Positions 8,693-17,382 are shown, counted from the first letter of the stretch. The stretch: DNA of 64,000 nucleotides from Candidatus Omnitrophota bacterium (GCA_029261035.1 JAJDCD010000004.1:158077-222076); one strand, 5' to 3'. A program made the numbers and translations. The notes: generated by a model from the letters alone, not told the origin.

Positions 8693-10579
8693 TTAACTTA
8701 AAGCAGAAAGGTCTTTAGTTTTATCTAAAATAGTTTTGGAGATCTTTTCAGGAGTAAGACCAAACTTATCAAAAATAATCTCACGCTCCCCATGCTGAAT
8801 CACCTCATCCGGCACAGCAATTCGCTGAACATCCACATTCCTCAACTCATTTCTTTCACAAAATTCCAAAACACGCGCCCCTAACCCACCCGAGTACACA
8901 TGATCTTCAATCACCACCCATTTGGTAATAGACTCTGAAAGTTTTTTCAATAAAGTTTCATCTAGTGGCTTAGCAAATCTTAAGTTTACAACCGTCGCTT
9001 GAATCCCTTGTTCTCTTAACAACTCTCTAACCACGAGCGCTCTAGAAACAAAAGACCCTATCGCCAAAATTGCTACATCATTCCCATCTGCAACAATTTC
9101 ACCCTCACCAATCTTAAAGAGGTTCTTTGCTTCCCCTTCAATTTCAGGAACATTTTCTTTAGGATAACGAATTGAAAACACACCTTGATGTTCTAAAGAT
9201 AAACGCATCATCTGATTCATTTCAAAATCAGTCCAAGGACTACAAATCACAGAGTTAGGAATCACTCCTACATAACCAATATCAAACAAACCTTGATGTG
9301 TTGGACCATCAGGACCTACTACTCCAGCTCGATCCAAACAAAAGGTTACATTAACATCTTGTATTGTTACATCGTGAATCAGTTGGTCAAAAGCTCTTTG
9401 AAGAAAAGTAGAATAAATGGCACAAATGGGCTTTATCCCCGATCGGGCTAATGCTCCTGCAAATGAAACAGCATGCTGTTCAGCAATACCAACGTCAAAA
9501 AAACGATCTGGAAATTTATCTTGGAAGGGTCTCAACCCTGTTCCTTCTCTCATCGCTGCCGTAATTGCAACAACCTTAGGATCTTCCTCTGCTAGAAGTG
9601 TCAAATTATTCACAAAACAATTGGTATAACTCAAAGGAGCTGGAGTTACTGTTGCTTTTTTCTTTGGAGCTCCTGATTCCAAATGAAACGGCTGAACTCC
9701 ATGAGAAGTTACAGGGTCTTTCTCTGCAAATTCACACCCTTTCCCCTTCTTAGTAATCAGATGAAGCAAAATAGGTTTTTTAATATCTTTGATATTTTTA
9801 AATAATTTAACCAGCTCTTTAACATCATGGCCATCTACCGGACCAAAATAGCGAAAACCTAATTCCTCAAAAACAATCCCAGGCACTAATAAATTCTTAA
9901 AACCTTCCTCAGCATTCTTAACCAATTTTCTTAACCGAGGAAAATTATTAAGTTGTTCTTCTAATTTTTTTCTAACGCGATTATAAATAGGGGCAGAAAT
10001 AATTCTATTGAGATAAGTGCTAATTGCTCCTACATTTGGAGAAATAGACATTTCATTATCATTGAGAATACAAAGAAAATCTGTTTTGATGTGGCCAGCG
10101 TTGTTTAAAGCTTCATAACAAACACCACCCGTTAACGCTCCATCACCAAAGATAGAAACTATTTTTTCATCTCCACCCTTCAAATCTCGGGCAACCGCAA
10201 GACCTAAACCTTGAGACACTGCTGTGGAGGCGTGTCCAACACTAAAATGATCATGAACACTTTCAGTATGGCTCGTAAAACCACTTAAACCTTCATATGT
10301 ACGAATCGTTTTCATTCGATCCCGCCTGCCCGTAATCAGCTTATGCGCATACACCTGATGACCCACATCCCAGACGAACTTATCTTTCGGAGAATCAAAA
10401 ACATAATGAAGAGCCACAATCAAATCAACCGTACCCAAAGACGCCCCTAAATGCCCCCCTGTTTCAGAGGTTATCTCTACAAGCTCTTCTCTTAAACCAG
10501 CGCACACCTCGGGCAATTGCTCTATCGATAGCTTCTTTAAGTCTTCTGGGCTTTTAATCGTTTCAGACAATCGGGACAT
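8693..10579 (-). CDS. dxs: 1-deoxy-D-xylulose-5-phosphate synthase
   Basis: Condenses pyruvate and glyceraldehyde 3-phosphate to DXP, the first step of the MEP isoprenoid pathway, and feeds thiamine and pyridoxal synthesis. The 628-residue length is normal. Transketolase-fold features include VWDVGHQVYAHKLITGR, the TPP site GDGALTGGVCYEALNNAG, and the C-terminal half with DVGIAEQHAVSFAGALA and DRAGVVGPDGPTHQG. The ispA stop is 7 nt upstream, so the two isoprenoid genes are clearly one unit (xseB-ispA-dxs). A repeat element separates it from nadK. Confidence 0.97.
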   Translation of the reverse strand: MSRLSETIKSPEDLKKLSIEQLPEVCAGLREELVEITSETGGHLGASLGTVDLIVALHYVFDSPKDKFVWDVGHQVYAHKLITGRRDRMKTIRTYEGLSGFTSHTESVHDHFSVGHASTAVSQGLGLAVARDLKGGDEKIVSIFGDGALTGGVCYEALNNAGHIKTDFLCILNDNEMSISPNVGAISTYLNRIISAPIYNRVRKKLEEQLNNFPRLRKLVKNAEEGFKNLLVPGIVFEELGFRYFGPVDGHDVKELVKLFKNIKDIKKPILLHLITKKGKGCEFAEKDPVTSHGVQPFHLESGAPKKKATVTPAPLSYTNCFVNNLTLLAEEDPKVVAITAAMREGTGLRPFQDKFPDRFFDVGIAEQHAVSFAGALARSGIKPICAIYSTFLQRAFDQLIHDVTIQDVNVTFCLDRAGVVGPDGPTHQGLFDIGYVGVIPNSVICSPWTDFEMNQMMRLSLEHQGVFSIRYPKENVPEIEGEAKNLFKIGEGEIVADGNDVAILAIGSFVSRALVVRELLREQGIQATVVNLRFAKPLDETLLKKLSESITKWVVIEDHVYSGGLGARVLEFCERNELRNVDVQRIAVPDEVIQHGEREIIFDKFGLTPEKISKTILDKTKDLSALS

Positions 10580-10586
10580 GATCAGA

Positions 10587-11408
10587 CTACTTCTTTCTAT
10601 TTAATATAAGATCTGCTATTTCTGCTAATCTTTTAGACTTTGAATTCAAAAATTGGATGCTCTTTTTTGCTTTAACCGTCACACTAGACGCTTCATTGAA
10701 AGCTTCATGACGGGACATTATACGTGTAAACCCGTCAGAGTCCAGTATATCATCCACAATTTGGAAGGTGAAACCGAGGTGACATCCATAATCATCCATT
10801 GCCTTCAAATGTTGCTTTGAAGCTTTAGCTATAAGTGCTCCAGATAAACAACTTACACGAATCAGCTGCCCCGTTTTCTGTATATTCACATAAGAAATCT
10901 CTGGCAGCTCTAAAGACTCTTTATTCTCTAATTCTTTATCTACAACTTGCCCACCTACCATACCCATCGATCCTATAGCATGTGTAATTAAAGGAAGTAA
11001 CTTATGAACAACCTTACTATCTTTAACCTCACTCAAAATTTGAAAGGCGATCGTCAATAGAGCATCCCCTGTTAAAACAGCATTCGCTTCTCCGAATCTC
11101 TTATGACATGTTGGTTTTCCACGACGGTAATCATCATTGTCCATACAAGGAAGGTCGTCATGCACTAGTGAATAACAATGAATAAGCTCTAAAGCACATG
11201 CCGCAGGAAGCACATCTTTAAGTTTTCCACCCAAAGCCTCACATACTGCGATCGCTAAAATAGGACGAAAGCGCTTCCCTCCATTAAAAACAGAATAACG
11301 CATCGCTTGATGAATTGTTTTTGGGTAAGCTGTACTTTTAGGAAGGTAATTTTTGAGGGCCTCTTCCACAATTTTTTTATTTTTATCGAAATATTGTTTT
11401 AGTGTCAT
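10587..11408 (-). CDS. ispA: Short-chain polyprenyl diphosphate synthase (FPP/GGPP type)
   Basis: Adds isopentenyl diphosphate to allylic diphosphates to build C15 or C20 chains. The first aspartate-rich motif DDLPCMD is at 84-90 with the two-residue insertion usual in bacterial FPP synthases, preceded by GGKRFRP (43-49). The second, QIVDDILD, is at 216-223. At 273 residues it is slightly short; after the second Asp motif the usual GKT block is replaced by TRIMSRHEAFNE, a small departure that could affect activity. The ATG overlaps the xseB stop by one nucleotide (TAATG), showing translational coupling. Exact chain length cannot be read from sequence alone. Confidence 0.9.
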   Translation of the reverse strand: MTLKQYFDKNKKIVEEALKNYLPKSTAYPKTIHQAMRYSVFNGGKRFRPILAIAVCEALGGKLKDVLPAACALELIHCYSLVHDDLPCMDNDDYRRGKPTCHKRFGEANAVLTGDALLTIAFQILSEVKDSKVVHKLLPLITHAIGSMGMVGGQVVDKELENKESLELPEISYVNIQKTGQLIRVSCLSGALIAKASKQHLKAMDDYGCHLGFTFQIVDDILDSDGFTRIMSRHEAFNEASSVTVKAKKSIQFLNSKSKRLAEIADLILNRKK

Positions 11409-11716
11409 TAAAAAAGGCTTCCCTCATCTTCATCTGATTTAGAAGATTTCTTTTTACGTGTTTTTTTTAAAGCTCCTGTAGATTCATCTTGTTCTAAATC
11501 AAAATCTTCAGTTTCAATCTTACCATTCAATGCTTTGGTTAAAATTTCAACTTTTTTTTCAGCTTGGGTCAATTTCTCAGTACAAATTCGAGATAATTTC
11601 ACCCCTTCTTCATATTGTTTTATCGCATCTTCCAAAGAAACATCCCCAGACTCTAACTGAGAAACAATACTCTCCAACTGATCAATTGCCTTTTCAAACT
11701 TTACTTCTCCGCTCAT
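11408..11716 (-). CDS. xseB: Exodeoxyribonuclease VII small subunit with charged tail
   Basis: Small subunit of Exo VII, which degrades single-stranded DNA to oligonucleotides together with XseA. The first 70 residues hold the family pattern FEKAIDQLESIVSQLESGDV and ALEDAIKQYEEG-like helix pair. Residues 70-102 add a Lys/Asp/Glu-rich tail (KKTRKKKSSKSDEDEG) not needed in typical 75-85-residue XseB proteins. AGGAGGAGG lies 5 nt before the ATG. xseA is upstream, separated by 229 bp filled with repeat element 3; ispA follows with 1-nt overlap. Confidence 0.93.
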   Translation of the reverse strand: MSGEVKFEKAIDQLESIVSQLESGDVSLEDAIKQYEEGVKLSRICTEKLTQAEKKVEILTKALNGKIETEDFDLEQDESTGALKKTRKKKSSKSDEDEGSLF

Positions 11717-11767
11717 AAAACACCTCCTCCTTTTACGCTTAATAATTTATTTCGGATTCAAACCGCA

Positions 11768-11947
11768 TTTCCGCACATGCGGAAATACCTTCAACCAAAA
11801 TAAATTAGGTGCTCGATGCACCTAATTTATTATCCCTCCACACCCCCTAAAGAAGTAAAGAACCATGGAGTTACCCTCGCCGCGAGTTCACAAAAATCGC
11901 ATTTCAATTTTTGTGCTGTCTGAGCGCCGAGGGTAACTCCATGGTTC
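11768..11947 (-). repeat. Modular hairpin element, copy 3 (modules A, C and D)
   Basis: Module A is TTTCCGCA-CA-TGCGGAAA (11768-11785). Module C is a perfect 13-bp stem (11800-11812 with 11818-11830) closing loop TCGAT. Module D has a perfect 20-bp outer stem (GAACCATGGAGTTACCCTCG at 11860-11879 with 11928-11947), conserved internal-loop strands CCGCGAGTTC and GCTGTCTGAGCG, and an inner stem ACAAAAAT/ATTTTTGT. The outer stem overlaps the xseA stop codon (TGA at 11946-11948). The element occupies almost the whole gap between xseA and xseB although they encode partners of one enzyme. Confidence 0.88.
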
Positions 11948-13241
11948 ACAACAACCTCTTAACCTTCTCAACCCTCTTAACTTCCGACTCCACAACCCCC
12001 TTACCCAACTGCGTCCTAATCATCTCCCCAACCTTCAACTGCCCAGCTTCCCTAACCGGCTTCATCTTCTCATCCACCGTAACACTATACCCTCTAGACA
12101 AAATCCCCAAAGGACTCAAAGCATCCAATTGGGCCAGTAATTTAGAAAATCCCGCTTTCTTTTGCAACAAAACATTACTCAACAAAGGAGTCATCTGAAT
12201 TCGAGACAACTGAATTCTCTTATCCGATACCACACCCAAAAGATAATTCGACATCTGCCTCAAAAGCTCATCCAATCTCTGCCTTGCTTGTTCTACTAAT
12301 CGCTCTGGTTGCGTCAGCGCATAACTCTCTTTCGCATTCGTGATTCTCTCTTTTAAATCTTCTAAAAGATTCTTAACAGCCAAAAGCATTCTTTCTTTAT
12401 TTTCTCTCAACTGCCCCAACAACTCATCTCGACTCGGAACCGCTATCTCAGCCGCTTGAGAAGGAGTCGCCGCTCTCTTATCCGCAACAAAGTCACTGAT
12501 CGTCACATCCACTTCATGGCCCACTGCAGAAATAATTGGAATTTCAGAATTAAAAATAGCACGCGCTACAACTTCTTCATTAAAAGCCCATAAATCTTCT
12601 AAACTTCCTCCTCCACGTCCCACAATCAAAACATCACATAACTTATGCTTATTCATCGACTCAATCGCTTCTACAATTTCTTCTCGAGCACCGTCCCCTT
12701 GCACTTTAACGGGGTATAATAAAATCGGTATCCCAGGGAACCTCCTCTGAGACACATTAATAATATCTCGAATAACAGCCCCTGTTGGAGACGTAATCAC
12801 CCCAATTCTTTCCGGCAAAAATGGGATCTCTTTTTTATATTCTTCTTCAAACAAACCTTCATTCTTCAACTTTTCAATCAGCTGTCTCAAAGCCAGCTCT
12901 AAGGCCCCAACACCTTTCGGCTCTACTCTCTCAACAACAATCTGATAATTCCCACGCTTTTCATAAACAGTCACTTTCCCAAACACCACAACCTGCAACC
13001 CATCTTTCATTTCAAAAGGAATTTTTGCGTTTACGTTTCTAAAAATAACTGCGGAAATTTGAGCTCCTTCATCTTTTAAACTCAAATACATATGTCCAGA
13101 AGAATGGTGTACTAGATTAGATATTTCTCCCTCAATCCAAACAGAACCATACTGAGTTTCGAGAGAACGTCGAATTTGTCGGGTAATATCTGAAATGGAA
13201 TGGATTGTTTTTTGTTGCTCATCTTTTTCTAAATCAAGCAT
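11946..13241 (-). CDS. xseA: Exodeoxyribonuclease VII large subunit
   Basis: Catalytic subunit of Exo VII. The N-terminal OB-fold (about 15-110: SVWIEGEISNLVHHSSGHMY, VVVFGKVTVYEKRGNYQIVV) is followed by the conserved nuclease domain with IGVITSPTGAVIRDI, LIVGRGGGSLEDLWAFN and SAVGHEVDVTISDFVAD, RAATPSQAAE, then a coiled-coil region and a C-terminal GILSRGYSV block. 431 residues is normal. Its 3' end runs into repeat element 3. It starts 27 nt after the YmdB-type gene. Confidence 0.96.
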   Translation of the reverse strand: MLDLEKDEQQKTIHSISDITRQIRRSLETQYGSVWIEGEISNLVHHSSGHMYLSLKDEGAQISAVIFRNVNAKIPFEMKDGLQVVVFGKVTVYEKRGNYQIVVERVEPKGVGALELALRQLIEKLKNEGLFEEEYKKEIPFLPERIGVITSPTGAVIRDIINVSQRRFPGIPILLYPVKVQGDGAREEIVEAIESMNKHKLCDVLIVGRGGGSLEDLWAFNEEVVARAIFNSEIPIISAVGHEVDVTISDFVADKRAATPSQAAEIAVPSRDELLGQLRENKERMLLAVKNLLEDLKERITNAKESYALTQPERLVEQARQRLDELLRQMSNYLLGVVSDKRIQLSRIQMTPLLSNVLLQKKAGFSKLLAQLDALSPLGILSRGYSVTVDEKMKPVREAGQLKVGEMIRTQLGKGVVESEVKRVEKVKRLL

Positions 13242-13268
13242 AGATTCCTACCCAAAGTTTAAAGGTTG

Positions 13269-14063
13269 TTATTTCTGTAAAAATTCCTGCACACGTTCTA
13301 TATGAGTTGCTTTACCTGTATTCACATCAACATCAACAATTGCTCCACAAAGCCGTACATCTTCAGTAGCAACATCAAATTTAGAAGGAAGTTGATTTAT
13401 AAATTTATAAAGAACAGGTTCGATTTCGCGGCCAATAACAGATTGATGAGGGCCTGTCATGCCCGCATCCGTGATATAGCCTGTTCCTTTAGGCAACACT
13501 CGTTCATCCGCTGTTTGAACATGCGTATGGGTTCCAAACACACAAGAAACTTGTCCGTCCAAAAACCAACCCATCGCCACTTTTTCTGAAGTTGCTTCTG
13601 CGTGCATATCGACAACAATTACTTTCGCATGACCTTTTATTTCTTTTAAAATCCGTTTTACTTTTCTAAAAGGACAATCCAAAGGCTCCATAAAAACTCG
13701 TCCCATCAAATTAATCACAGCAATAGGAACTCCACCCGGAGTTTCTGTAATCACATAACCACGCCCCGGAGTTCCATCAGGATAATTGGCAGGTCGAATA
13801 ATACGTTCATCTTCCTCGACCAAATCAACAGCTTCTTTTTTTCGGAAGGTATGATCCCCTAAAGTAACTAAGTCTGTTTCTCCTATAAAAATATCTTTAA
13901 TCGTGGAAGGGGTTAAACTGGATCCTCCCGCAATATTCTCTGCATTCGAAATCACATAATCGACATTTTTATTCTTCTTAATTTCAGGAATCAGCTTCAT
14001 ACAAGCTTCTCGTCCTGGTTTTCCAACAATATCTCCAACAACTAAAATTCTCAAATTCGACAT
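13269..14063 (-). CDS. YmdB-type metallophosphoesterase (putative 2',3'-cyclic nucleotide phosphodiesterase)
   Basis: Family TIGR00282, described in Bacillus as a cyclic-nucleotide phosphodiesterase affecting biofilm and motility. The start at 14063 (MSNLRILVVGDIVGKPGREA) is preferred over the longer frame because GAGGAG lies about 6 nt upstream and the longer start lies in a repeat. Metal-binding features are GDIVGKPGR near residue 10, SNAENIAGG, LGDHTFRKKEA, and the C-terminal VVDMHAEATSEKVAMGWFLDG-like block and FGTHTHVQTADERVL. The 264-residue length is typical. It sits between the folate cyclo-ligase and xseA. Confidence 0.9.
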   Translation of the reverse strand: MSNLRILVVGDIVGKPGREACMKLIPEIKKNKNVDYVISNAENIAGGSSLTPSTIKDIFIGETDLVTLGDHTFRKKEAVDLVEEDERIIRPANYPDGTPGRGYVITETPGGVPIAVINLMGRVFMEPLDCPFRKVKRILKEIKGHAKVIVVDMHAEATSEKVAMGWFLDGQVSCVFGTHTHVQTADERVLPKGTGYITDAGMTGPHQSVIGREIEPVLYKFINQLPSKFDVATEDVRLCGAIVDVDVNTGKATHIERVQEFLQK

Positions 14064-14081
14064 AAGACTCCTCTTGTCCTG

Positions 14082-14160
14082 CTTATAGTTTATAGCTCTT
14101 GGCTTTTGGTTGAATTTATTATCAAAAAATGCTTTTACCAAAAGCTAAGAGCCAAAAACC
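14082..14160. repeat. AAGCCAAGAGCTATAAAC-type repeat flanking gap
   Basis: TATAGCTCTTGGCTTTTGG near 14090 is matched by CCAAAAGCTAAGAGCCAAAA near 14140, forming a long imperfect inverted repeat between the YmdB-type gene and the folate cyclo-ligase. Relatives of the same words appear at 18999-19022 and 57848-57872. Confidence 0.5.
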
Positions 14161-14164
14161 ATCC

Positions 14165-14728
14165 TTAGTTATGTATCACCAAATCCATCTGTAAATCATG
14201 CTCTTCAACGGGAAGTTCGCCGACTAATTGAAAATCATATGCCAAACCCACCTTCATTACATGATGATTAAGCTGACTTAAAAACCGATCATAATATCCT
14301 TTTCCCCGACCCAAACGATGATTCTTCCGATCGAAGGCAACTCCTGGAACAAAAACTAAATCCAACTTCTCTATTGGAAACACAGAATCCCACTCTTTCG
14401 GTTCCAAAATACCATATTTACCTGGCTTCAAATGATCTAAGTCATGCAACTGAACTGGCAAAAGAGTCTCTTCACCAAGCTGAACAACCGGCAAAATCAC
14501 TGTTTTGTTTTCTGACAAAGCGTGCTTAATTATTTCTCTCGTATCAACTTCTTCTTCCATTGATAAATAAAACATCACGACAGAAGCTTTTCTATAAGCT
14601 GTTAAGTCATGCACCAAACCATCAATGATCTTACAGTTCTTAAACCGGTTTTCCTCAGACTGATGGCGTAATTTTTTTTTCAACGAATCTCTAAGCTTTT
14701 TCTTATTCTCTTGTATTTTTTGCTTCAT
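14165..14728 (-). CDS. 5-formyltetrahydrofolate cyclo-ligase
   Basis: Converts 5-formyl-THF to 5,10-methenyl-THF with ATP. The C-terminal signature DLVFVPGVAFDRKNHRLGRG then KGYYDRFL is decisive; the middle has MFYLSMEEEVDTREII. I place the start at the ATG at 14728 (MKQKIQENKKKLRDSL), giving 187 residues, the normal family length. The longest frame starts at 14830, but its extra 34 codons read through a dispersed GTCATTGCGAGG repeat and are probably not coding. No strong ribosome binding site supports either start (ATGGG is 5 nt upstream of mine). Confidence 0.88.
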   Translation of the reverse strand: MKQKIQENKKKLRDSLKKKLRHQSEENRFKNCKIIDGLVHDLTAYRKASVVMFYLSMEEEVDTREIIKHALSENKTVILPVVQLGEETLLPVQLHDLDHLKPGKYGILEPKEWDSVFPIEKLDLVFVPGVAFDRKNHRLGRGKGYYDRFLSQLNHHVMKVGLAYDFQLVGELPVEEHDLQMDLVIHN

Positions 14729-14794
14729 AGAACCCATCATTTTAGCTAAGAATCCACATTCGTCCAAGCTTTTTAGTAACAAAGACTTTCTATA

Positions 14795-14908
14795 GTCATT
14801 GCGAGGCATTAGAAAGTCGAGCCGTGGCAATCTCAGATTAAGGGAAGAAAGGTCCGTCTCAAAACCAAGAGATTGCCGCAGCTCCTTTGTGGAAGCCTCT
14901 CAATGACT
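14795..14908. repeat. GTCATTGCGAGG...CCGTGGCAATCTC inverted repeat
   Basis: GTCATTGCGAGG (14795-14806) and GAGCCGTGGCAATCTCAG (14819-14836) are mirrored by GAGATTGCCGCAGCTC (14869-14884) and CCTCTCAATGAC (14896-14907). It is a member of a dispersed palindrome family; a better conserved copy is at 17674-17777 and a degraded one at 47835-47882. Confidence 0.7.
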
Positions 14909-14935
14909 GATTTATAAAAAACTATCATCTGTCTC

Positions 14936-14944
14936 TGATATAAT
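14936..14944 (+). promoter_or_regulatory. Extended -10 promoter for the repeat protein gene
   Basis: TGATATAAT is a perfect extended -10 (TGn plus TATAAT at 14939-14944) 48 nt before the ATG at 14993. No good -35 is seen, as is usual for extended -10 promoters. Ribosome binding site GAGGGA lies about 6 nt before the ATG. Confidence 0.6.
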
Positions 14945-14992
14945 ACGAGTCATTACCCACTTTCATCACTTATAAACTACCGAGGGACTACC

Positions 14993-17227
14993 ATGAGACA
15001 TCTCCTTTTTGTTCTATTATTTTTAGTTATTTCTACCCCTTTTGCTGAGGCCAGCATTATCGGAGCATTAGAGAACGTAACTCGACAAATTGAGTCCGGA
15101 GGTTCATCTAGTAACAACACCTCTTCATCCTCCAGCTCAAGACCTTCTAGCACCACAAATACCAACCCCTCACAATATGAAACTCAATACCCAACACTCA
15201 TGCCTTCAGACGGAAGCAGTGGCTCTGTTATGTCTATCGATCCAACAACAGGCACAGTGACTCAAAGCTCTTTAAATCCTGATGGCTCCAGAACGGTAAC
15301 CGAAACAAACGCGGATGGAAATACAACAGAAGAAGTAATCCCTGAAGATCAACCGGATAGTGCCTCTTCTCTAGATTCCGAAACCGGAATCACAACTACT
15401 TCCGTTGAAAACCCAGATGGGTCTCGTACTGTTATTGAAACGGATGCCGAAGGCAACATCGTAAGTTCAACACGTGTCCCATCAACGCAAACAACATCTG
15501 CCTCTGCTACAGATCCTGACACAGGCATCACAACAACATCTACTCGAAACGCAGACGGATCTAGAACCGTCACACAAACAGACGCGGATGGAAATGTTTT
15601 AAATACGCGGAATGAACCCGCTCGTGGTTCAGGAAGATCTTCTGCTTCTTCTACAAATACAGATACTGGCGTTACAACAACTTCAACTCGCAATGCCGAT
15701 GGCTCTAGCACAGTTACAGAAACAGACTCTCAAGGTAATACCCTCAGTTCGCGCAACGAGCCCGCCCGAGGATCACGCCCAGACTCTGCATCCGCCACCG
15801 ACACCCGTACAGGAAATACAACAACATCCACTCGAAACGCAGATGGCTCTCGCACCGTCACTCAAACAGACTCTCAAGGAAATACTCTTTCAACACGAAC
15901 AGAACCTAATAGAAATTCAACACCTTCTTTTGCATCTTCAACCGATTCTAATACAGGAATTACAACAACTTCGACTCAAAATGCCGATGGCTCTCGTACG
16001 GTCAATCAAACAGACTCTAATGGCAACCTTCTCAATTCTCGAAGAGAACCTGCTCGTGGCTCGAGTCCAAGCTCTGCTTCTTCAACGAACACCGATACAG
16101 GAGTCACTACAACATCGACTCGCAATGCAAACGGCTCCCGTACGGTTACTGAAACGGACGAGCAAGGAAATACATTAAATACTAGGAACGAGCCTGCTCG
16201 TGGTTCCCGTCCAACATCTGCATCTGCCACAGATACAAATACCGGAATCACAACAACGTCCACTCGCAATACAGACGGTTCGCGTACCGTTACCGAAACA
16301 GACGAGCAAGGAAATACCTTAAATACAAGAAACGAGCCTGCTCGTGGTTCCCGCCCTACTTCAGCTTCAGCAACGGATACGAATACAGGCATTACAACAA
16401 CGTCCACACGCAATACGGACGGATCTCGTACCGTTACCGAAACAGACGAGCAAGGAAATACCTTAAGCACCCGAAACGAGCCTGCTCGTGGAACAACCCC
16501 CTCTTCTGCTTCTGCGACAAACCCAGACACAGGAATTACAACAACATCAACACGTAACCCGGATGGTTCTAGAACTGTGACTCAAACGGATAAAGATGGA
16601 AATGTGTTAAATACACGCAACGAACCCGCCAGAGGAACAGGAACATCCTCCGCCTCTTCAACAAATACCGATACAGGTGTCACAACGACATCCACTCAAA
16701 ACGCAGATGGGTCTCGTACGGTTACAGAAACAGATAAAGACGAAAATGTTCTAGGCTCTCGCAACGAACCCGTATCAGGTACAGCCCCCTCTTCGGTAAC
16801 ATCAACAGATATGCTGTCAGGAGCACAAACAACCTCTACTATGAATCCCGATAAAAGCAGAACCCTTATCTTAAAAGACAAAGATGGAAAAGTAATTTCG
16901 AAAGAAACTACATATGGGTCCACAGGAATCGTTTCTAAAGTAACTTATAATAAAGATGGAACAGCTTTATTTATTCAAAAGGATGGAAGAGGTAGAACAC
17001 TGATGGAAAAATCCTTCGCAAAAGTGCTGCAACCTAAATTTAGAAATCAAGCCATTGATATTCTATTTAACGTATCTAGACCGCAGGTGTACTCCTTACC
17101 TGGTTTTGCCAGCGCTCCTGGTTATCCAGCAACTCCAGACAAAACGGTTATCAATAATTCTTTAGGAGAAAAGATACAAGAGTACGAAGGCCCTCCTCGC
17201 GATTATGATGGGTCCAATTACCAGTAG
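14993..17227 (+). CDS. Secreted protein with about twelve 48-residue repeats
   Basis: The 744-residue product starts with a signal peptide (MRHLLFVLLFLVISTPFAEA). After a Ser-rich linker come about twelve tandem repeats of 48 residues (about residues 70-640), each with the frame SASATDxxTGITTTSTRN, xDGSRTVTETDxxGNxL, NTRNEPARGS. The DG-S-R-T-V-T-x-T-D-x-x-G-N pattern recalls YD/RHS beta-hairpin repeats, but Tyr is absent, so this is only resemblance. The C-terminal 100 residues are non-repetitive and end KIQEYEGPPRDYDGSNYQ. No membrane anchor is visible. It is one of the few plus-strand genes and has its own promoter. A surface fibre or adhesin is plausible; function unknown. Confidence 0.85.
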   Translation: MRHLLFVLLFLVISTPFAEASIIGALENVTRQIESGGSSSNNTSSSSSSRPSSTTNTNPSQYETQYPTLMPSDGSSGSVMSIDPTTGTVTQSSLNPDGSRTVTETNADGNTTEEVIPEDQPDSASSLDSETGITTTSVENPDGSRTVIETDAEGNIVSSTRVPSTQTTSASATDPDTGITTTSTRNADGSRTVTQTDADGNVLNTRNEPARGSGRSSASSTNTDTGVTTTSTRNADGSSTVTETDSQGNTLSSRNEPARGSRPDSASATDTRTGNTTTSTRNADGSRTVTQTDSQGNTLSTRTEPNRNSTPSFASSTDSNTGITTTSTQNADGSRTVNQTDSNGNLLNSRREPARGSSPSSASSTNTDTGVTTTSTRNANGSRTVTETDEQGNTLNTRNEPARGSRPTSASATDTNTGITTTSTRNTDGSRTVTETDEQGNTLNTRNEPARGSRPTSASATDTNTGITTTSTRNTDGSRTVTETDEQGNTLSTRNEPARGTTPSSASATNPDTGITTTSTRNPDGSRTVTQTDKDGNVLNTRNEPARGTGTSSASSTNTDTGVTTTSTQNADGSRTVTETDKDENVLGSRNEPVSGTAPSSVTSTDMLSGAQTTSTMNPDKSRTLILKDKDGKVISKETTYGSTGIVSKVTYNKDGTALFIQKDGRGRTLMEKSFAKVLQPKFRNQAIDILFNVSRPQVYSLPGFASAPGYPATPDKTVINNSLGEKIQEYEGPPRDYDGSNYQ
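15210..16925 (+). repeat. 144-bp coding tandem repeats
   Basis: In-frame direct repeats of 144 bp inside the secreted protein gene. The central units (about 16100-16490) are nearly identical at nucleotide level, which shows recent duplication or conversion, while outer units have diverged. Copy number is likely variable between strains. Confidence 0.85.
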
Positions 17228-17265
17228 ATTAGAAGAAGATTTTGTCATCTCCTCCTTGATCCATT

Positions 17266-17370
17266 TGTCATCCCCGAATGCTTTAATCGGGGATCCAGTC
17301 AGACAAAACGATTAATTTAGAAATTAAATAAAGCACAAACACATGGATCCCCGCCTTCGCGGGGATGACA
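17266..17370. repeat. TGTCATCCCC...GGGGATGACA palindromic repeat
   Basis: TGTCATCCCCGAATGCTTTA begins and GCGGGGATGACA ends a 105-bp element whose ends are inverted copies, with GGATCC words inside both halves. A relative is at 57888-57984. Confidence 0.7.
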
Positions 17371-17382
17371 GAAAAGCGCGGG

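Noticed and set aside
8479-8718. Small frames on both strands between nadK and dxs
   Set aside because: They read through repeat element 2 and have no coding features.
15210-16925. CRISPR array
   Set aside because: The 144-bp repeats are in frame within one protein gene and have no spacers; no cas genes in the window.
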